NCBI RefSeq assembly: GCF_024347355.1
Contig: NZ_AP025466.1
Span: forward strand, 1-64,000
Direction of reading: 5' to 3'
Source of the DNA: Vibrio chagasii
GTDB lineage: Bacteria > Pseudomonadota > Gammaproteobacteria > Enterobacterales > Vibrionaceae
DNA: 64,000 nt
The notes under the pieces are model-generated. The model did no database searches. It was not told the DNA's origin and was given only the letters and a program-made list of their open reading frames with translations. The position numbers and the translations under genes were made by a program. Positions 37,601 to 46,070 of the stretch are shown in pieces. Positions within the stretch are counted from its first letter, which is position 1; each line of letters starts with the position of its first letter.

Positions 37601-37769
37601 TGCAGGTTTAAATGTGTACCCAGATCTGCCTCAGAAAGACTGGGCCGGTAACCCAAGCCATGCTAATACGGGGGACCAAGTGGTTCACAACGGCAGTATT
37701 TACCAAGCTAACTGGTGGACAAGTTCTGAGCCGGGCAGTGACGGTAGCTGGACCAAAGTGTGTTCATAG
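34602..37769 (+). CDS. Secreted GH18 chitinase with two chitin-binding modules
   Basis: 1055 residues. Signal peptide to about residue 31 (ending NSYAA); CBM5/12 module next ([17 protein letters not shown]...[12 protein letters not shown], about 33-87); two Ig/PKD-like domains (about 98-290, each with VEFFVDG or VDFYVAG); GH18 barrel (about 310-830) with the catalytic signature [11 protein letters not shown] at about 470, where the Glu is the proton donor; a strand-rich linker domain with a Gly/Asp-rich spacer; and a C-terminal CBM5/12 ([15 protein letters not shown]). It cuts chitin outside the cell. Vibrios express such enzymes under ChiS control. A terminator follows, so it is monocistronic. 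Confidence 0.95.
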   Translation: MHLNQGRVANKVFTLSTLTASCLMAFNSYAAVDCSTLEAWDSATVYTGGDQVSHDGSAYSANYWNQNNNPSQFEGDYAQWKKIDVCSGGGDGGTPNEAPTASLTAPTVSDVIVEGDNVVLSATALDADGSVASVEFFVDGTSVAVVTAAPFEATWAATSGNHQVSVVATDNEGAASVASAVSVSVDSLQPGNEAPTVSVALSAASVDVGSVVTLTATAAESDGTVDKVDFYVAGSLVGTAATSPYTLDYTTTQAGTLSVYAKATDDQGATTDSALASLKVNGAPTVSTCRPDGLYQTQGVDVPYCTIYDDEGREKMGADHPRRVIGYFTSWRAGDDPQAAYLVNDIPWEQLTHINYAFVSIGSDGKVNVGDVNDPNNAAVGKEWPGVEVDPALGFKGHFGALATAKEKHGVKTLISIGGWAETGGHFATDGSRVADGGFYTMTTNADGSINHQGIETFATSAVEMLRKYQFDGLDIDYEYPTSMAGAGNPYDKDFMEPRREYLWASYQVLMKVLREKLDVASAEDGNHYMLTIAAPSSGYLLRGMETFDVTQYLDYVNIMSYDLHGAWNDHVGHNAALFDTGKDSELAQWNVYDTAAYGGIGYLNTDWAYHYFRGSMPAGRINIGVPYYTRGWQGVTGGENGLWGRAALPNQSECAAGTGEGEKNNCGHGAIGIDNMWHDTDPKGNEMGAGSNPMWHAKNLEKGIWGSYADAYKLDPVNDPTDVLRGTYTRNYDSVAVAPWLWNAEKGVFLSTEDKESINVKADYVIDKEIGGIMFWELAGDYNCYVLDASGNRTTVDTTEQACNSGNGEFHMGNTMTKAIYDKFNSATPYGNKVATGAIPTEALDIAVSVGGFKVGDQNYPINPKITFTNNTGQALPGGTEFQFDIPVSAPDNAKDQSGGGLTVIASGHTRADNIGGLDGTMHRVAFTLPAWKELPAGGVYELDMVYYLPISGPANYAVNVGGVDYAFSFEQPDLPLGDISSGGDNPGDGGTNPGTCDTAGLNVYPDLPQKDWAGNPSHANTGDQVVHNGSIYQANWWTSSEPGSDGSWTKVCS

Positions 37770-37839
37770 TATTGATTTGTTGATAGAGGTGAGAGCTTTC
37801 TAGCTTAGCCTCCTTAAACAAACCACTTAACGTAGAGTT

Positions 37840-37872
37840 AAACGCCGAACTCAATCCTGTTCGGCGTTTTTT
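37840..37872 (+). terminator. Rho-independent terminator of the chitinase gene
   Basis: AAACGCCGAAC / GTTCGGCGTTT stem with an eight-base loop and a seven-base T-run. Confidence 0.93.
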
Positions 37873-37960
37873 TATTCATGGTCTTACTATGTTTTACGCC
37901 TGCTACGTCTGAACGGTGAAAAAGTAGAAGGTAGTGAGCGTGTAGAGGAATAACAGATAT

Positions 37961-37996
37961 AAAAAAAACCAAATAGATCGCTCTATTTGGGCTTTT
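37961..37996 (-). terminator. Terminator of the YgjV-like gene
   Basis: CCAAATAGA / TCTATTTGG stem flanked by an eight-base A tract, which is a T-run on the minus strand. Confidence 0.85.
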
Positions 37997-38027
37997 TCAG
38001 AATAGTTTGAAATCGCTGGTCGCTAAA

Positions 38028-38282
38028 TTAAGCTTTTGCTTCTTTCATCGCTTCCGCTTTTTTTTCCTTTTGCATTTTTGCAAGGAAGTAGATGTTTACA
38101 CATGCGATGAAGCCGTTGGTTGCTACCACTGGCCAAGCGTCAATCATAACGCCGTATGCTGTGAAGAGTGCACAGCCAATAAAGTTAAGGACACGCAGGC
38201 GAACGATATCTTTCATTGTTAAGGAAATTGCGACCATAATAGACGCAGCGTAACCTAAAATCTCAACCATATTGAATTCCAT
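38028..38282 (-). CDS. YgjV-like small inner-membrane protein
   Basis: 84 residues with three hydrophobic segments (VEILGYAASIMVAISL, VLNFIGCALFTAYGVMI, WPVVATNGFIACVNIYFLA) and a Lys/Glu-rich C-terminal tail. This fits the Imp-YgjV family, whose function is unknown. The start at 38282 is chosen because AGAGGG lies eight bases upstream. A long leader (about 175 nt) with a PurR-like palindrome precedes it. Confidence 0.75.
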   Translation of the reverse strand: MEFNMVEILGYAASIMVAISLTMKDIVRLRVLNFIGCALFTAYGVMIDAWPVVATNGFIACVNIYFLAKMQKEKKAEAMKEAKA

Positions 38283-38383
38283 TGTTTGACCCTCTTAAAT
38301 TTGCCGATACTTTGTCGGTACCAATTCTTCTCTTCATGAGATGATTGAGGAAGCTCCGTGCCTCGAATGGTCTGGTTATGTTT

Positions 38384-38410
38384 AACGGGGTAGACTATAC
38401 CAACTCCGTT
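38384..38410 (-). promoter_or_regulatory. Hairpin in the leader of the YgjV-like gene
   Basis: AACGG/CCGTT encloses GGTA/TACC, giving a two-step stem. Together with nearby GAGG/CCTC pairing at 38347-38364 it suggests a folded 5' leader, but no known riboswitch class matches. Confidence 0.35.
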
Positions 38411-38456
38411 TTTGTGATTAAACCCCCAAAATCGGTAGAAGTGAAGGTTAGCGATT

Positions 38457-38472
38457 ACGCAAACGTTTAATG
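38457..38472 (-). promoter_or_regulatory. PurR-like operator
   Basis: ACGCAAACGTTTAATG agrees with the PurR consensus ACGCAAACGTTTTCGT at 12 of 16 bases, including the whole AAACGTTT centre. It sits 175 bp before the YgjV-like start and 79 bp before the divergent lipoprotein start. Other LacI-family repressors share this core. Confidence 0.45.
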
Positions 38473-38550
38473 CATTTTTGCTTAACATAATTACCGTTTA
38501 TGTTGGTGGTTAAATTGATAGTTATTGATATATAGGTAAAGGCTCTAACC

Positions 38551-39141
38551 ATGATAAAACGATCCATTTGTGCAACAAAAAGCATAAAGACCGCTGTGCT
38601 TGTGACCTTGATGAGCATTGGGCTGACGGCATGTACGACCCAAGAGCAACTGCCTGTGCATGATTATGGTGTCGTTACTAGCGGTGACTTCGAGTTTATG
38701 AAAAATGGCGTCACGACTTATTCATGGCACCCACAATCAGAACAGGTATATCTCTCTAAGAAATACAATGAAACCGTCGTGACTGACATGGTACGTGATG
38801 CGATTGAAGAGCAGTTAACTGAAAAAGGGTACCGCTTAGAGCAAGGTGGGGGTGTTGGTGACGTGGTGGTTGGCTTTGGCCTCGCCGAAGAGTCAGAGCT
38901 GAATGACAATTCCATTTTCGATGCGGTTCAGCTCTCTACAGGTGTTCCATTCTATGATCGAAAGGGAAAACTCGCCGAAAAAGGCTCTCTATACATTGTG
39001 TTTTCAGTGCCAAATTCTCAGGTGATCCAGTGGCGAGCGCTAGCGCAAACGGGTATTCAGGCCGATCTTGAAGCAAGTGAGAGCAAAGAGCGAATTTCTG
39101 GTTTTGTGGAGATGCTATTTAGACAAATGCCAGAGAGATAA
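38551..39141 (+). CDS. DUF4136 lipoprotein
   Basis: 196 residues. The signal ends in lipobox LTAC (residue 28 Cys), followed by TTQEQL. The DUF4136 pattern is a repeated strand-rich fold with TYSWHPQSEQVYL, IEEQLTEKGYRLEQGGGVGDVVVGF and VIQWRALAQTGI. Family members are envelope lipoproteins of unknown function. It stands alone between the YgjV-like and carboxypeptidase genes. Confidence 0.87.
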   Translation: MIKRSICATKSIKTAVLVTLMSIGLTACTTQEQLPVHDYGVVTSGDFEFMKNGVTTYSWHPQSEQVYLSKKYNETVVTDMVRDAIEEQLTEKGYRLEQGGGVGDVVVGFGLAEESELNDNSIFDAVQLSTGVPFYDRKGKLAEKGSLYIVFSVPNSQVIQWRALAQTGIQADLEASESKERISGFVEMLFRQMPER

Positions 39142-39327
39142 ATAGCAAATACTAAGTTGAGGTAGTATTTGCTTGGTCAATATTAACGGTCGGAAAAATG
39201 AACAGATCGCAGAATATACTTTTTTATTTGTAACTAAAGGTACATTTGCGTAAAGCAACGTAAAGTTCGCGCTTCTTTTGCTAGCATTTGTCTATACTGG
39301 TCAAAACGTTAACTTAGGTTTAATTCA

Positions 39328-40512
39328 ATGAAACTGTTCTCCAAATACTCTCTTCCTCTATTAAGTATATTCATTGTAAGTAACGCAGCGATGGTTAGCA
39401 CGGCAGCTATCGCAGCACCTTCTATAGTACCGGCTCCGCCAAGTTTGGGCGCGAAAGGGTATGTGTTAATCGACTTTAATTCTGGTGATGTGCTCGTCGA
39501 AAAAAATGCGCATACCAAGTTGAACCCAGCAAGCTTGACCAAACTGATGACCAGCTATGTCGCAGGTCAGGAGATGAAGCGAGGCAACATCTCCGCGGAT
39601 GATAAAGTCAGAATCAGTGAAAACGCTTGGGCAAAGAATTTCCCTGACTCTTCAAAAATGTTCATCGAAGTAAATACCGACGTCGCGATGATGGATCTAT
39701 ACCGAGGATTGATTATTCAATCGGGTAACGATGCCAGTGTTGCGATTGCAGAGCACGTTGCAGGCTCTCAAGATGCCTTTGTTGATTTGATGAACTCTTG
39801 GGCTGCTTCGCTTAAATTGGAAAACACTCACTTTGCTAATACACATGGTTTAGACGCTGACGACTTATATTCAACGCCTTACGATATCGCAATGCTTGGC
39901 CGAGCAATCATTAATGATCTTCCAGATGTCTATGGCTTATACAGTGAGCGTTCTTTCAGTTACAACGGCATCACGCAACACAACCGCAATGGCTTGCTCC
40001 GTGACAGAAGTTTAACGGTTGATGGCATGAAAACGGGTTACACCTCGGGGGCGGGCTACAGCTTAGCGAGCTCGGCAACACAAGGTGAAATGCGACTTAT
40101 CGCAGTGGTGATGGGCGCATCGAGTGTTAAAAGCCGTGAGTCAGACAGTAAGCAGCTTTTAAGTTACGGCTTCCGATTCTTCGATACGCTTAATGTCCAC
40201 CAAGGTGGCGACCAAGTGGCTGAAGAGAAAGTATGGTTTGGTGACCAAGACACTTTGAAGCTTGGGGTTGCAGAAGACACGTTTATCACGCTACCTAAGT
40301 CAGACAGCAAAAGGCTCACCGCATCTATCGAATTAAACTCGGAACTCAAAGCGCCGATTGCAGAAGGTCAAACTCTAGGTGTCGTTCATTACACGGTTGA
40401 TGGTGAAGATGTTCAAACTCAGCCTTTGATCGCACTTGAATCGGTTGAACAGGGTGGCTTGTTCAAGCGTTTGATGGACTACATTAAATTGTTCTTCTCA
40501 AGTCTGTTCTAA
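39328..40512 (+). CDS. D-alanyl-D-alanine carboxypeptidase (PBP5/6 type, DacA family)
   Basis: 394 residues with a signal peptide (ending AIAAPS). The three penicillin-binding motifs are intact: SLTK (SxxK, nucleophile Ser near 72), SGN in IQSGNDASVAIAEH, and KTG in GMKTGYTSGAGYSL. The PBP5 C-terminal beta domain follows and the extreme C-terminus is an amphipathic membrane anchor (GGLFKRLMDYIKLFFSSLF). It trims the terminal D-Ala from peptidoglycan stem peptides in the periplasm. It lacks the rlpA/lipB neighbourhood of the usual dacA, so it may be a second copy. Confidence 0.95.
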   Translation: MKLFSKYSLPLLSIFIVSNAAMVSTAAIAAPSIVPAPPSLGAKGYVLIDFNSGDVLVEKNAHTKLNPASLTKLMTSYVAGQEMKRGNISADDKVRISENAWAKNFPDSSKMFIEVNTDVAMMDLYRGLIIQSGNDASVAIAEHVAGSQDAFVDLMNSWAASLKLENTHFANTHGLDADDLYSTPYDIAMLGRAIINDLPDVYGLYSERSFSYNGITQHNRNGLLRDRSLTVDGMKTGYTSGAGYSLASSATQGEMRLIAVVMGASSVKSRESDSKQLLSYGFRFFDTLNVHQGGDQVAEEKVWFGDQDTLKLGVAEDTFITLPKSDSKRLTASIELNSELKAPIAEGQTLGVVHYTVDGEDVQTQPLIALESVEQGGLFKRLMDYIKLFFSSLF

Positions 40513-40547
40513 GTGAACTGACACCAGAACGAAAAGTAAAATGAATG

Positions 40548-40584
40548 GGCGCTGTGATTTGATCACAGCGCCTTTTGTTGTTTT
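40548..40584 (+). terminator. Rho-independent terminator
   Basis: GGCGCTGTGA / TCACAGCGCC perfect stem with five-base loop, then TTTTGTTGTTTT, after the carboxypeptidase gene. Confidence 0.9.
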
Positions 40585-40676
40585 AGAACTAGACAAAGCG
40601 AGGTGAATAACGTTCTTTATTAGCAGTCGCTGATGGTTTCGATTACTATACGCAAAATTTAGCAGTGTAGTTACTT

Positions 40677-40970
40677 ATGACCATAGAGATAAAGAACATC
40701 ACCGAACCTGAAGTAACTTGCGCCAATTGCCAGGCATGCTGTTGTCGTTTAGAGGTTATGATTATCACAGATACCGGTGTCCCAGAAGAGCATATTGCTT
40801 ACGATGAGTGGGGCGGTGAAACCATGAAACGTTTAGATGATGGTTGGTGTTCAGCGGTAGATAGGGAAACACTGATGTGCACTATCTATGAAAACCGACC
40901 ATGGATATGCCGTGAGTTCGAAATGGGCTCTTTTGAGTGTATCGATCAGCGTAAAGAGGTTATGGGTTAG
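40677..40970 (+). CDS. YkgJ-family cysteine-cluster protein
   Basis: 97 residues. The CxxCxxCC start (CANCQACCCRLEV, about 15-27) and later CTIYENRPWICREFEMGS match the YkgJ zinc/iron-chelating domain. Function unknown; the family is often called a putative Fe-S oxidoreductase without direct proof. It is separate from the carboxypeptidase gene by a terminator. Confidence 0.9.
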   Translation: MTIEIKNITEPEVTCANCQACCCRLEVMIITDTGVPEEHIAYDEWGGETMKRLDDGWCSAVDRETLMCTIYENRPWICREFEMGSFECIDQRKEVMG

Positions 40971-41027
40971 GTTGTATTAGCAACCGGTTGATCCATATTA
41001 TTAAATCAATATACGATATCTTGTAAG

Positions 41028-41064
41028 TCAGGGCTTTATATCTCGATTTGATATAGAGCCCTGA
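41028..41064. terminator. Probable bidirectional terminator
   Basis: TCAGGGCTTTATATC / GATATAGAGCCCTGA pair with one mismatch around seven bases, between the convergent YkgJ and pseudouridine-synthase genes. Confidence 0.6.
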
Positions 41065-41104
41065 TTCGTTTTACTGATTTAGTGTTGTGTGAGAACGAGT
41101 CGAT

Positions 41105-42787
41105 TTAGAACTTAGAAGGCACTTCAAATTCCATCCATTCCCCGGTTGTTGGGTGAATCAGTTTGAGGTAGCCCGCATGAAGGTGCAGTCGTTCGCGTTT
41201 GTAGCCATATAGGTCATCACCACGAATTGGTACGCCAAGTCCTTGTGGGTGAGCGCAGTGTACGCGTAGCTGGTGGGTACGGCCTGTTTTAGGATACAAG
41301 TACACCTTAGTTTTTCCGTTGTTGGTGCTGACCGCTTGCCAGTGCGTTTCTGCATTACGCCCATGTTCATGACAAACGAGTTGTCTTGGTCTGTCGGTGA
41401 TATCGCCACGTAACGGCAAACTAATATCGCCAGAATCACCGTGGATTTCACCATCAAGCAGAGCTGTGTAACGTTTCTCAACGGTTCTATCGATGAACTG
41501 CTTCTGGATGTGTTTGTTGGATTCGGCCGTCAGCGCCAAGATCAACAAGCCAGATGTCGACATATCCAGTCTATGGATAATCAAAGGGCCTGTTGCATCT
41601 GGGTAGCGCGTTTTGATACGTATATATACTGAATCTTCGATGAACTTGCCTGGAACCGACAAGAACTCTTCGGGCTTGTTCACGACCACGATCTCTTCAT
41701 CTTCATAAACAATATCAAAAGACTTACCGCCCGCAGGGTTTACGATAAGCGGATTATCTTCTAGCTCAATGCCACTTAGCTGGTGCTCAAGGATCTCAAA
41801 GCTCTTACTTTGGCAAACCGGGTAGAGGTTTCCGTGTTGTCGAATAATATCTGTTGGCGGTAGTCCCCACCAAAACTCGGCTAAAGCTAACGGTGTAAAG
41901 CCGTGTTCAAAGGCAAAGTTTAGCAATTTAGGTAGGCAGCAGTCACCAGAGCCTTGAAGCGCGTCTTTACCATCTAACAATTCAAGCACGCTCTTTGACT
42001 CTGCCGCTCGGTTGACAAAACGATAGTGAGACAAGCGCTGTGTTTCTAATTCTGTAGAAATGGCCTGGAAGTCGTTCTTACGGCTTTTAAGTTCGCTTTC
42101 GATAGCGTCTACTTGTGATTGCTTTTCAGCGATCTTTTGTTTCCACTCGATACGAAGTGCTTTGAGGTCTCGCTTCTCTTGGCTGCTTTGATTACCTAAC
42201 TGCTTAAGTAGATTGGCCGCATACTCTAGATTACCGAGTGCTTTCTCTTGGTTAGCTTGCTCTCTCAGTTCATTGCGCTGTGCTTTGTTGGCAGCCATAG
42301 TGAGTTGAAATGCTTCTATTGCTTTGCTCGCGTCGTTTTTAAGTTCGCTCAGCGTTGATGTCAGTTCATCTAAGTTATGAGAGTGCTCTAGGTTAGAGAT
42401 GTCGTCAGCTAGAGTCGCTTGTTGAGTTAAGCTGTGTCTGTTTTGGTTTTCAAACTGCTTTTTATCAAATGCAGATGGAACAAAGCCAAAGCTTGTTAGT
42501 TGGGACTCTAACGACGAATCGAGTTGCAAACCTGAGAACGCAGAAAGGTAGCCCAATTCTTGAGTTTGAGGGTGTTGAACCAGAAGAACGGCATAGAGAT
42601 TACCTTGTGATGTTTCATTCACACCACAGTCAAGCAGTGACTGTTGAAGCTGCTGCATCGCTATTTCACACAGTGGATGCGGAGTATAGTAATACGGGAA
42701 TGTAAAACGCTCTGGCAGCGATAAGGTTTGATTCGCTGTTTGGTTTAACGTGTGCAGTGGTGTGTATTGAGCAAGGTTTGCTGACAT
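41105..42787 (-). CDS. RluA-family pseudouridine synthase with long N-terminal extension
   Basis: 560 residues from the ATG at 42787. The C-terminal ~215 residues are the RluA catalytic domain: VVNKPEEFLSVPGK, IIHRLDMSTSGLLILALT (catalytic Asp in HRLD) and YPKTGRTHQLRVHCAHPQGLGVPIRGDDLYG. The first ~345 residues include a glutamine/lysine-rich coiled coil (about 155-265) not found in RluA itself. It isomerises uridines in rRNA or tRNA; which one is unknown. The extension may bind ribosome or RNA. The family length is about 220-330, so this is unusually long. Confidence 0.9.
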   Translation of the reverse strand: MSANLAQYTPLHTLNQTANQTLSLPERFTFPYYYTPHPLCEIAMQQLQQSLLDCGVNETSQGNLYAVLLVQHPQTQELGYLSAFSGLQLDSSLESQLTSFGFVPSAFDKKQFENQNRHSLTQQATLADDISNLEHSHNLDELTSTLSELKNDASKAIEAFQLTMAANKAQRNELREQANQEKALGNLEYAANLLKQLGNQSSQEKRDLKALRIEWKQKIAEKQSQVDAIESELKSRKNDFQAISTELETQRLSHYRFVNRAAESKSVLELLDGKDALQGSGDCCLPKLLNFAFEHGFTPLALAEFWWGLPPTDIIRQHGNLYPVCQSKSFEILEHQLSGIELEDNPLIVNPAGGKSFDIVYEDEEIVVVNKPEEFLSVPGKFIEDSVYIRIKTRYPDATGPLIIHRLDMSTSGLLILALTAESNKHIQKQFIDRTVEKRYTALLDGEIHGDSGDISLPLRGDITDRPRQLVCHEHGRNAETHWQAVSTNNGKTKVYLYPKTGRTHQLRVHCAHPQGLGVPIRGDDLYGYKRERLHLHAGYLKLIHPTTGEWMEFEVPSKF

Positions 42788-42852
42788 GAAGATCAAACTC
42801 TATGGGTATTCAGTTTAGAGCTCGATATTGTTGTCGAAATGAAGGTAAATGA

Positions 42853-42887
42853 GAAGCCAAAGCGAAAGATAAATCGGCTTTGGCTTC
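42853..42887 (-). terminator. Probable terminator of the curA-GST unit
   Basis: GAAGCCAAAGC / GCTTTGGCTTC perfect 11-bp stem, 53 bp after the GST stop on the minus strand; weak T-run. Confidence 0.5.
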
Positions 42888-42939
42888 ATTTAGACGGTCA
42901 TTTTCACGCTATGGACGCATTGAATAGACAAAATCTCGA

Positions 42940-43560
42940 TTAATTGGAGTGTTCTAACTCGAGTTGTTCCGCCTTTTGGTAAGCAAGGTGGCTCGCTAAA
43001 AGGTCACCGTATTTAGCAATGTTAGGGTAAAGCGAAGTTGCACCAAAGTTACCGACGATTTCTACGATGAATGACATCATGAAATCGGCACCAGTGAGTG
43101 TTTCGCCTACAAGATAGGTTTTGCCTTCAAGAGATTGGTTTACGAAGGTCAGGATCTTTTGATTTTCGTCATCAGCATAACCACCAAGGAAGTTTGTTTC
43201 GGCGCCGTCTTTCATCACGAAGATCTTAAGCAGCATTGGTAAAATGCCCGAACTTTCAGCAAAGTGTAGCCACTGAGAATACTCAACGTATTCGGCTGTG
43301 CCGCGTGCTGGTGCAAATTTACCTTGGCCAAACTTGTCTATGAGGTACTCAGTAATCGCGCCAGATTCACTGATTACCACGCCATCGTCTTCAATGACTG
43401 GAGATTTACCAAGAGGGTGAACAGACTTCAGTTCAGGTGGTGCTAAAAACGTGACACTGTCTCGTTGGTAAGGTTTGATTTGATAGTCGAGACCAAGCTC
43501 TTCGAGTAGCCAGATGATGCGCTTAGAACGCGACTTATTCAGGTGATGTAAAGTAATCAT
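42940..43560 (-). CDS. Glutathione S-transferase
   Basis: 206 residues. The N-terminal thioredoxin-like domain reads LHHLNKSRSKRIIWLLEELGL and continues HPLGKSPVIEDDGVVISESGAITEYLIDKF (cis-Pro and glutathione-binding SES), followed by the helical C-terminal domain. It conjugates or reduces electrophiles with glutathione in the cytosol. It lies 24 bp after curA, in one operon behind a TetR operator. Confidence 0.93.
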   Translation of the reverse strand: MITLHHLNKSRSKRIIWLLEELGLDYQIKPYQRDSVTFLAPPELKSVHPLGKSPVIEDDGVVISESGAITEYLIDKFGQGKFAPARGTAEYVEYSQWLHFAESSGILPMLLKIFVMKDGAETNFLGGYADDENQKILTFVNQSLEGKTYLVGETLTGADFMMSFIVEIVGNFGATSLYPNIAKYGDLLASHLAYQKAEQLELEHSN

Positions 43561-43584
43561 AATTCTGCCTATTCTATCCTTGAG

Positions 43585-44616
43585 CTATTTAGGTTCGTTA
43601 GTTTTGATAACAAGTTTGCCGAAGTTCTGACCTTCTAACAGACCCATGAATGCTTGTGGTGCTTCATCTAGGCCTTCAATTAGGTGCTCGCGGTAGTGCA
43701 TTTTTCCTTGAGACAACCATTCGGTCATTTGAGTTGCGAACTCGTTGTAACGGTGCGCGTAGTCGTCGAAGATGATGAAGCCTTGCATCTTAATACGCTT
43801 AACTAGAAGGGTGCCCATAAGGCTAGACATACGGTCTGGACCCTCAGGAAGTGATGTCGCATTGTATTGTGAAATAAGGCCACAAACAGGAATTCGAGCG
43901 CCTGTATTTAGAAGAGGCATCACTGCATCGAATACCTTGCCGCCAACGTTTTCAAAGTAAACGTCGATGCCGTTGTCACACGCTTTCGCCAATTGTTCTG
44001 CGAAGTCATCTGCCTTGTGGTCGATACATTCATCGAAACCAAGAACCTCTTTCGCGTATTGACACTTCTCTTGACCGCCAGCCACGCCAATGACACGACA
44101 ACCTTTTAGTTTACCGATTTGTCCTACGGTAGCGCCAACTGGACCAGTTGCAGCCGCTACCACTAACGTGTCGCCTTCTTTCGGTTGGCCGATATCCAGT
44201 AAACCCATATAAGCGGTAAAGCCTGGCATGCCCATGATGCCCAGTGCGTAAGAAGGGTGAGTCGGCTCTTTTCCTAGCTTGATAAGACCTTCACCATTCG
44301 ACACGCCATAGTCTTGCCAGCCTGTGTAAGCCAACACCCACTCGCCAACTTCAAAGTCGCTGTTGTTTGATGCTTCAACCTGACAAACAGTTGCACCAAC
44401 CATCACCTCATCAATAGCAACTGGATCGGCATAAGATTTTGCATCATTCATACGACCACGCATGTAAGGGTCGAGAGATAGGTAAACTGAGCGAAGTAAC
44501 ATTTCACCATCGTTGATTGCTGGTGCGGCAACGGTTTCTAAGCGGAAGTTATCTTCAGTTGGTGCGCCGACAGGGCGAGAAGCCAATACGATGCGACGAT
44601 TGTCTTGTTGAGTCAT
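43585..44616 (-). CDS. curA: NADP-dependent oxidoreductase, curcumin/alkenal reductase type
   Basis: 343 residues of the medium-chain zinc-free dehydrogenase family. VYLSLDPYMRGRMND is the MDR/CurA N-terminal signature, AAATGPVGATVGQIGKLKGCRVIGVAGG is the NADPH site, and FENVGGKVFDAVMPLLN follows. E. coli CurA reduces double bonds of curcumin and related enones. Members protect against alpha,beta-unsaturated carbonyls. An operator identical to that of the tetR gene lies 38 bp upstream. Confidence 0.92.
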   Translation of the reverse strand: MTQQDNRRIVLASRPVGAPTEDNFRLETVAAPAINDGEMLLRSVYLSLDPYMRGRMNDAKSYADPVAIDEVMVGATVCQVEASNNSDFEVGEWVLAYTGWQDYGVSNGEGLIKLGKEPTHPSYALGIMGMPGFTAYMGLLDIGQPKEGDTLVVAAATGPVGATVGQIGKLKGCRVIGVAGGQEKCQYAKEVLGFDECIDHKADDFAEQLAKACDNGIDVYFENVGGKVFDAVMPLLNTGARIPVCGLISQYNATSLPEGPDRMSSLMGTLLVKRIKMQGFIIFDDYAHRYNEFATQMTEWLSQGKMHYREHLIEGLDEAPQAFMGLLEGQNFGKLVIKTNEPK

Positions 44617-44650
44617 TGGATGTCCTTAATTTTATATTGTGTTTATTTAG

Positions 44651-44670
44651 AATTAGACCAGTCGTCTAGT
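44651..44670. promoter_or_regulatory. TetR-type operator before curA
   Basis: AATTAGACCAGTCGTCTAGT contains the palindrome TAGAC-N5-GTCTA (44654-44668). The same 20 bases occur before the tetR gene. Confidence 0.8.
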
Positions 44671-44766
44671 ATTGTTTCCTAAAAATCCCGCCGTCATCAA
44701 ATTGATAAGAGGGCGGGTGATTTCTTTTAAGCTAATAAAGTCAATGCCAATCAAACGCAGTGCGCG

Positions 44767-45360
44767 TTAATGGCTTTCACCTTTTAAAATTTGTTTGGTA
44801 AGGCGTAATGCCGATTCTAAGCTATGTGAACTTTGGCTTAACTTGCTTAATAAACTAGCGCCTAGCCACATTGAGTATAGGTTCTGGGCTGCTTCTTGAC
44901 TGTTTTCTACCGAGATAGAGCCATCTTCAATACCGCCAACAATACATTGTTGAATGGTTATCGTGACTTTCTCAGCACCTTTTAGCAGAGCCTGGCGCAT
45001 AGGATCAGAAAGGTCAGAAACTTCAGCGCTGAGCTTAACCACTAAACACTTGTGTGCGTTACAGGTGCCATCTTCAGTTTTCGCCCATAGTGAAAAGTAA
45101 CTCAAGATTCGTTGATAATGGCTGCCTTCACCGTGCACTAAAATGGATTCAATCTTAGTGATGTAGTTTTCAAAATAGTGCTGGATTAGCGCCTCACCAA
45201 ATTGCTCTTTTGATTTAAAGTAGTGGTAAAACGACCCTTTCGGTACTTCCGCTTCTTTAAGCAATTGTGATAAGCCAACGCCATTAAAGCCGTTGTTCAC
45301 TATTAATTGATAGCCGACATCTAAAATATGCAGGCGTGTGTCATTTGTTTTCTCGTTCAT
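44767..45360 (-). CDS. TetR/AcrR-family repressor (NemR-like)
   Basis: 197 residues. The N-terminal TetR helix-turn-helix reads LIVNNGFNGVGLSQLLKEAEVPKGSFYHYFKSKEQF. The C-terminal part holds two cysteines in GTCNAHKCLVVKLSAEVSDLSDPMR, reminiscent of regulators that sense electrophiles through Cys. It very likely represses itself and the curA-GST unit through the two identical operators. Confidence 0.9.
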   Translation of the reverse strand: MNEKTNDTRLHILDVGYQLIVNNGFNGVGLSQLLKEAEVPKGSFYHYFKSKEQFGEALIQHYFENYITKIESILVHGEGSHYQRILSYFSLWAKTEDGTCNAHKCLVVKLSAEVSDLSDPMRQALLKGAEKVTITIQQCIVGGIEDGSISVENSQEAAQNLYSMWLGASLLSKLSQSSHSLESALRLTKQILKGESH

Positions 45361-45378
45361 GGTCGATACTATAATTTA

Positions 45379-45398
45379 AATTAGACCAGTCGTCTAGT
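45379..45398. promoter_or_regulatory. TetR-type operator before the tetR gene
   Basis: Exact repeat of the curA operator (palindrome TAGAC-N5-GTCTA at 45382-45396), 22 bp before the tetR start, indicating autoregulation. Confidence 0.8.
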
Positions 45399-45474
45399 GG
45401 CTGTGTTTTTACTTGATTATTCGTGTCAACTGGATGGTCGCCAGTGATAAGGCGCTTTAAAGCAATGATTTACC

Positions 45475-45512
45475 AATAAAAAGCCCCGGCATGTTCTGAA
45501 TGTCGGGGCTTA
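45475..45512 (-). terminator. Terminator of the FKBP gene
   Basis: AAGCCCCGGCAT / ATGTCGGGGCTT stem with one G-T pair, followed on the minus strand by TTTTTATTGG. Confidence 0.88.
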
Positions 45513-45540
45513 ACGTAATGCTCACTTTCAAGCGAGTAGA

Positions 45541-46014
45541 TTACTGGATAGAGATTAACTCAACGTCAAAAATCAGTGTTGCTGATGGTGGGATTGGGCC
45601 GGTACCACCTTTGCCGTAACCTAGCGTGCTTGGAATGAATAGGCGGACTTTTTGACCTTCTACCATGTAAGTCAAACCTTCTTGCCAGCCTTTGATTACT
45701 TGCTTCAGAGCGAATGAGATTGGCTCACCACGTTCTACAGAGCTATCGAAAACCGTGCCATCGATCAGAGTACCGTGATAGTGAACTGTTACTTTGCTGT
45801 CTTTAGTAGGGTGAACAGTGCCAGTACCTTCTTCAAGAACTAGGTACTGAAGACCGCTCTCAGTCGTGATCACACCCTCTTTCTTTCCGTTCTCTAGCAG
45901 GAACTGTTGACCTTGTTCGAAGTTTTCTGCACCAGACTTATGATTTGTCCAAGTACGGTAAATCATGAAACCCGCCAAAAGAAAGACGATGACCGGGATG
46001 ACAAATTTAGACAT
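45541..46014 (-). CDS. FKBP-type peptidyl-prolyl isomerase, membrane-anchored
   Basis: 157 residues. Residues about 3-20 are one uncleaved membrane segment (KFVIPVIVFLLAGFMIYRTW), so the FKBP domain (about 55-157) faces the periplasm. FKBP features VTVHYHGTLIDGTVFDSSVERGEPISFAL, VIKGWQEGLTYMVEGQKVRLFIPS and GYGKGGTGPIPPSATLIFDVELI are present. It speeds proline isomerisation in protein folding. It is 56 bp downstream of a DsbA-like lipoprotein gene, probably in one operon for envelope folding. Confidence 0.92.
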   Translation of the reverse strand: MSKFVIPVIVFLLAGFMIYRTWTNHKSGAENFEQGQQFLLENGKKEGVITTESGLQYLVLEEGTGTVHPTKDSKVTVHYHGTLIDGTVFDSSVERGEPISFALKQVIKGWQEGLTYMVEGQKVRLFIPSTLGYGKGGTGPIPPSATLIFDVELISIQ

Positions 46015-46070
46015 AGTAAAACCTATTATATTTATTGCTTAGTTTATTAATGAGCTGACTAAAGCCGCGC

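Noticed and set aside
38255..38488. Frame overlapping the YgjV-like leader
   Set aside because: Lies in the leader/operator, overlaps the real start, and lacks protein character.
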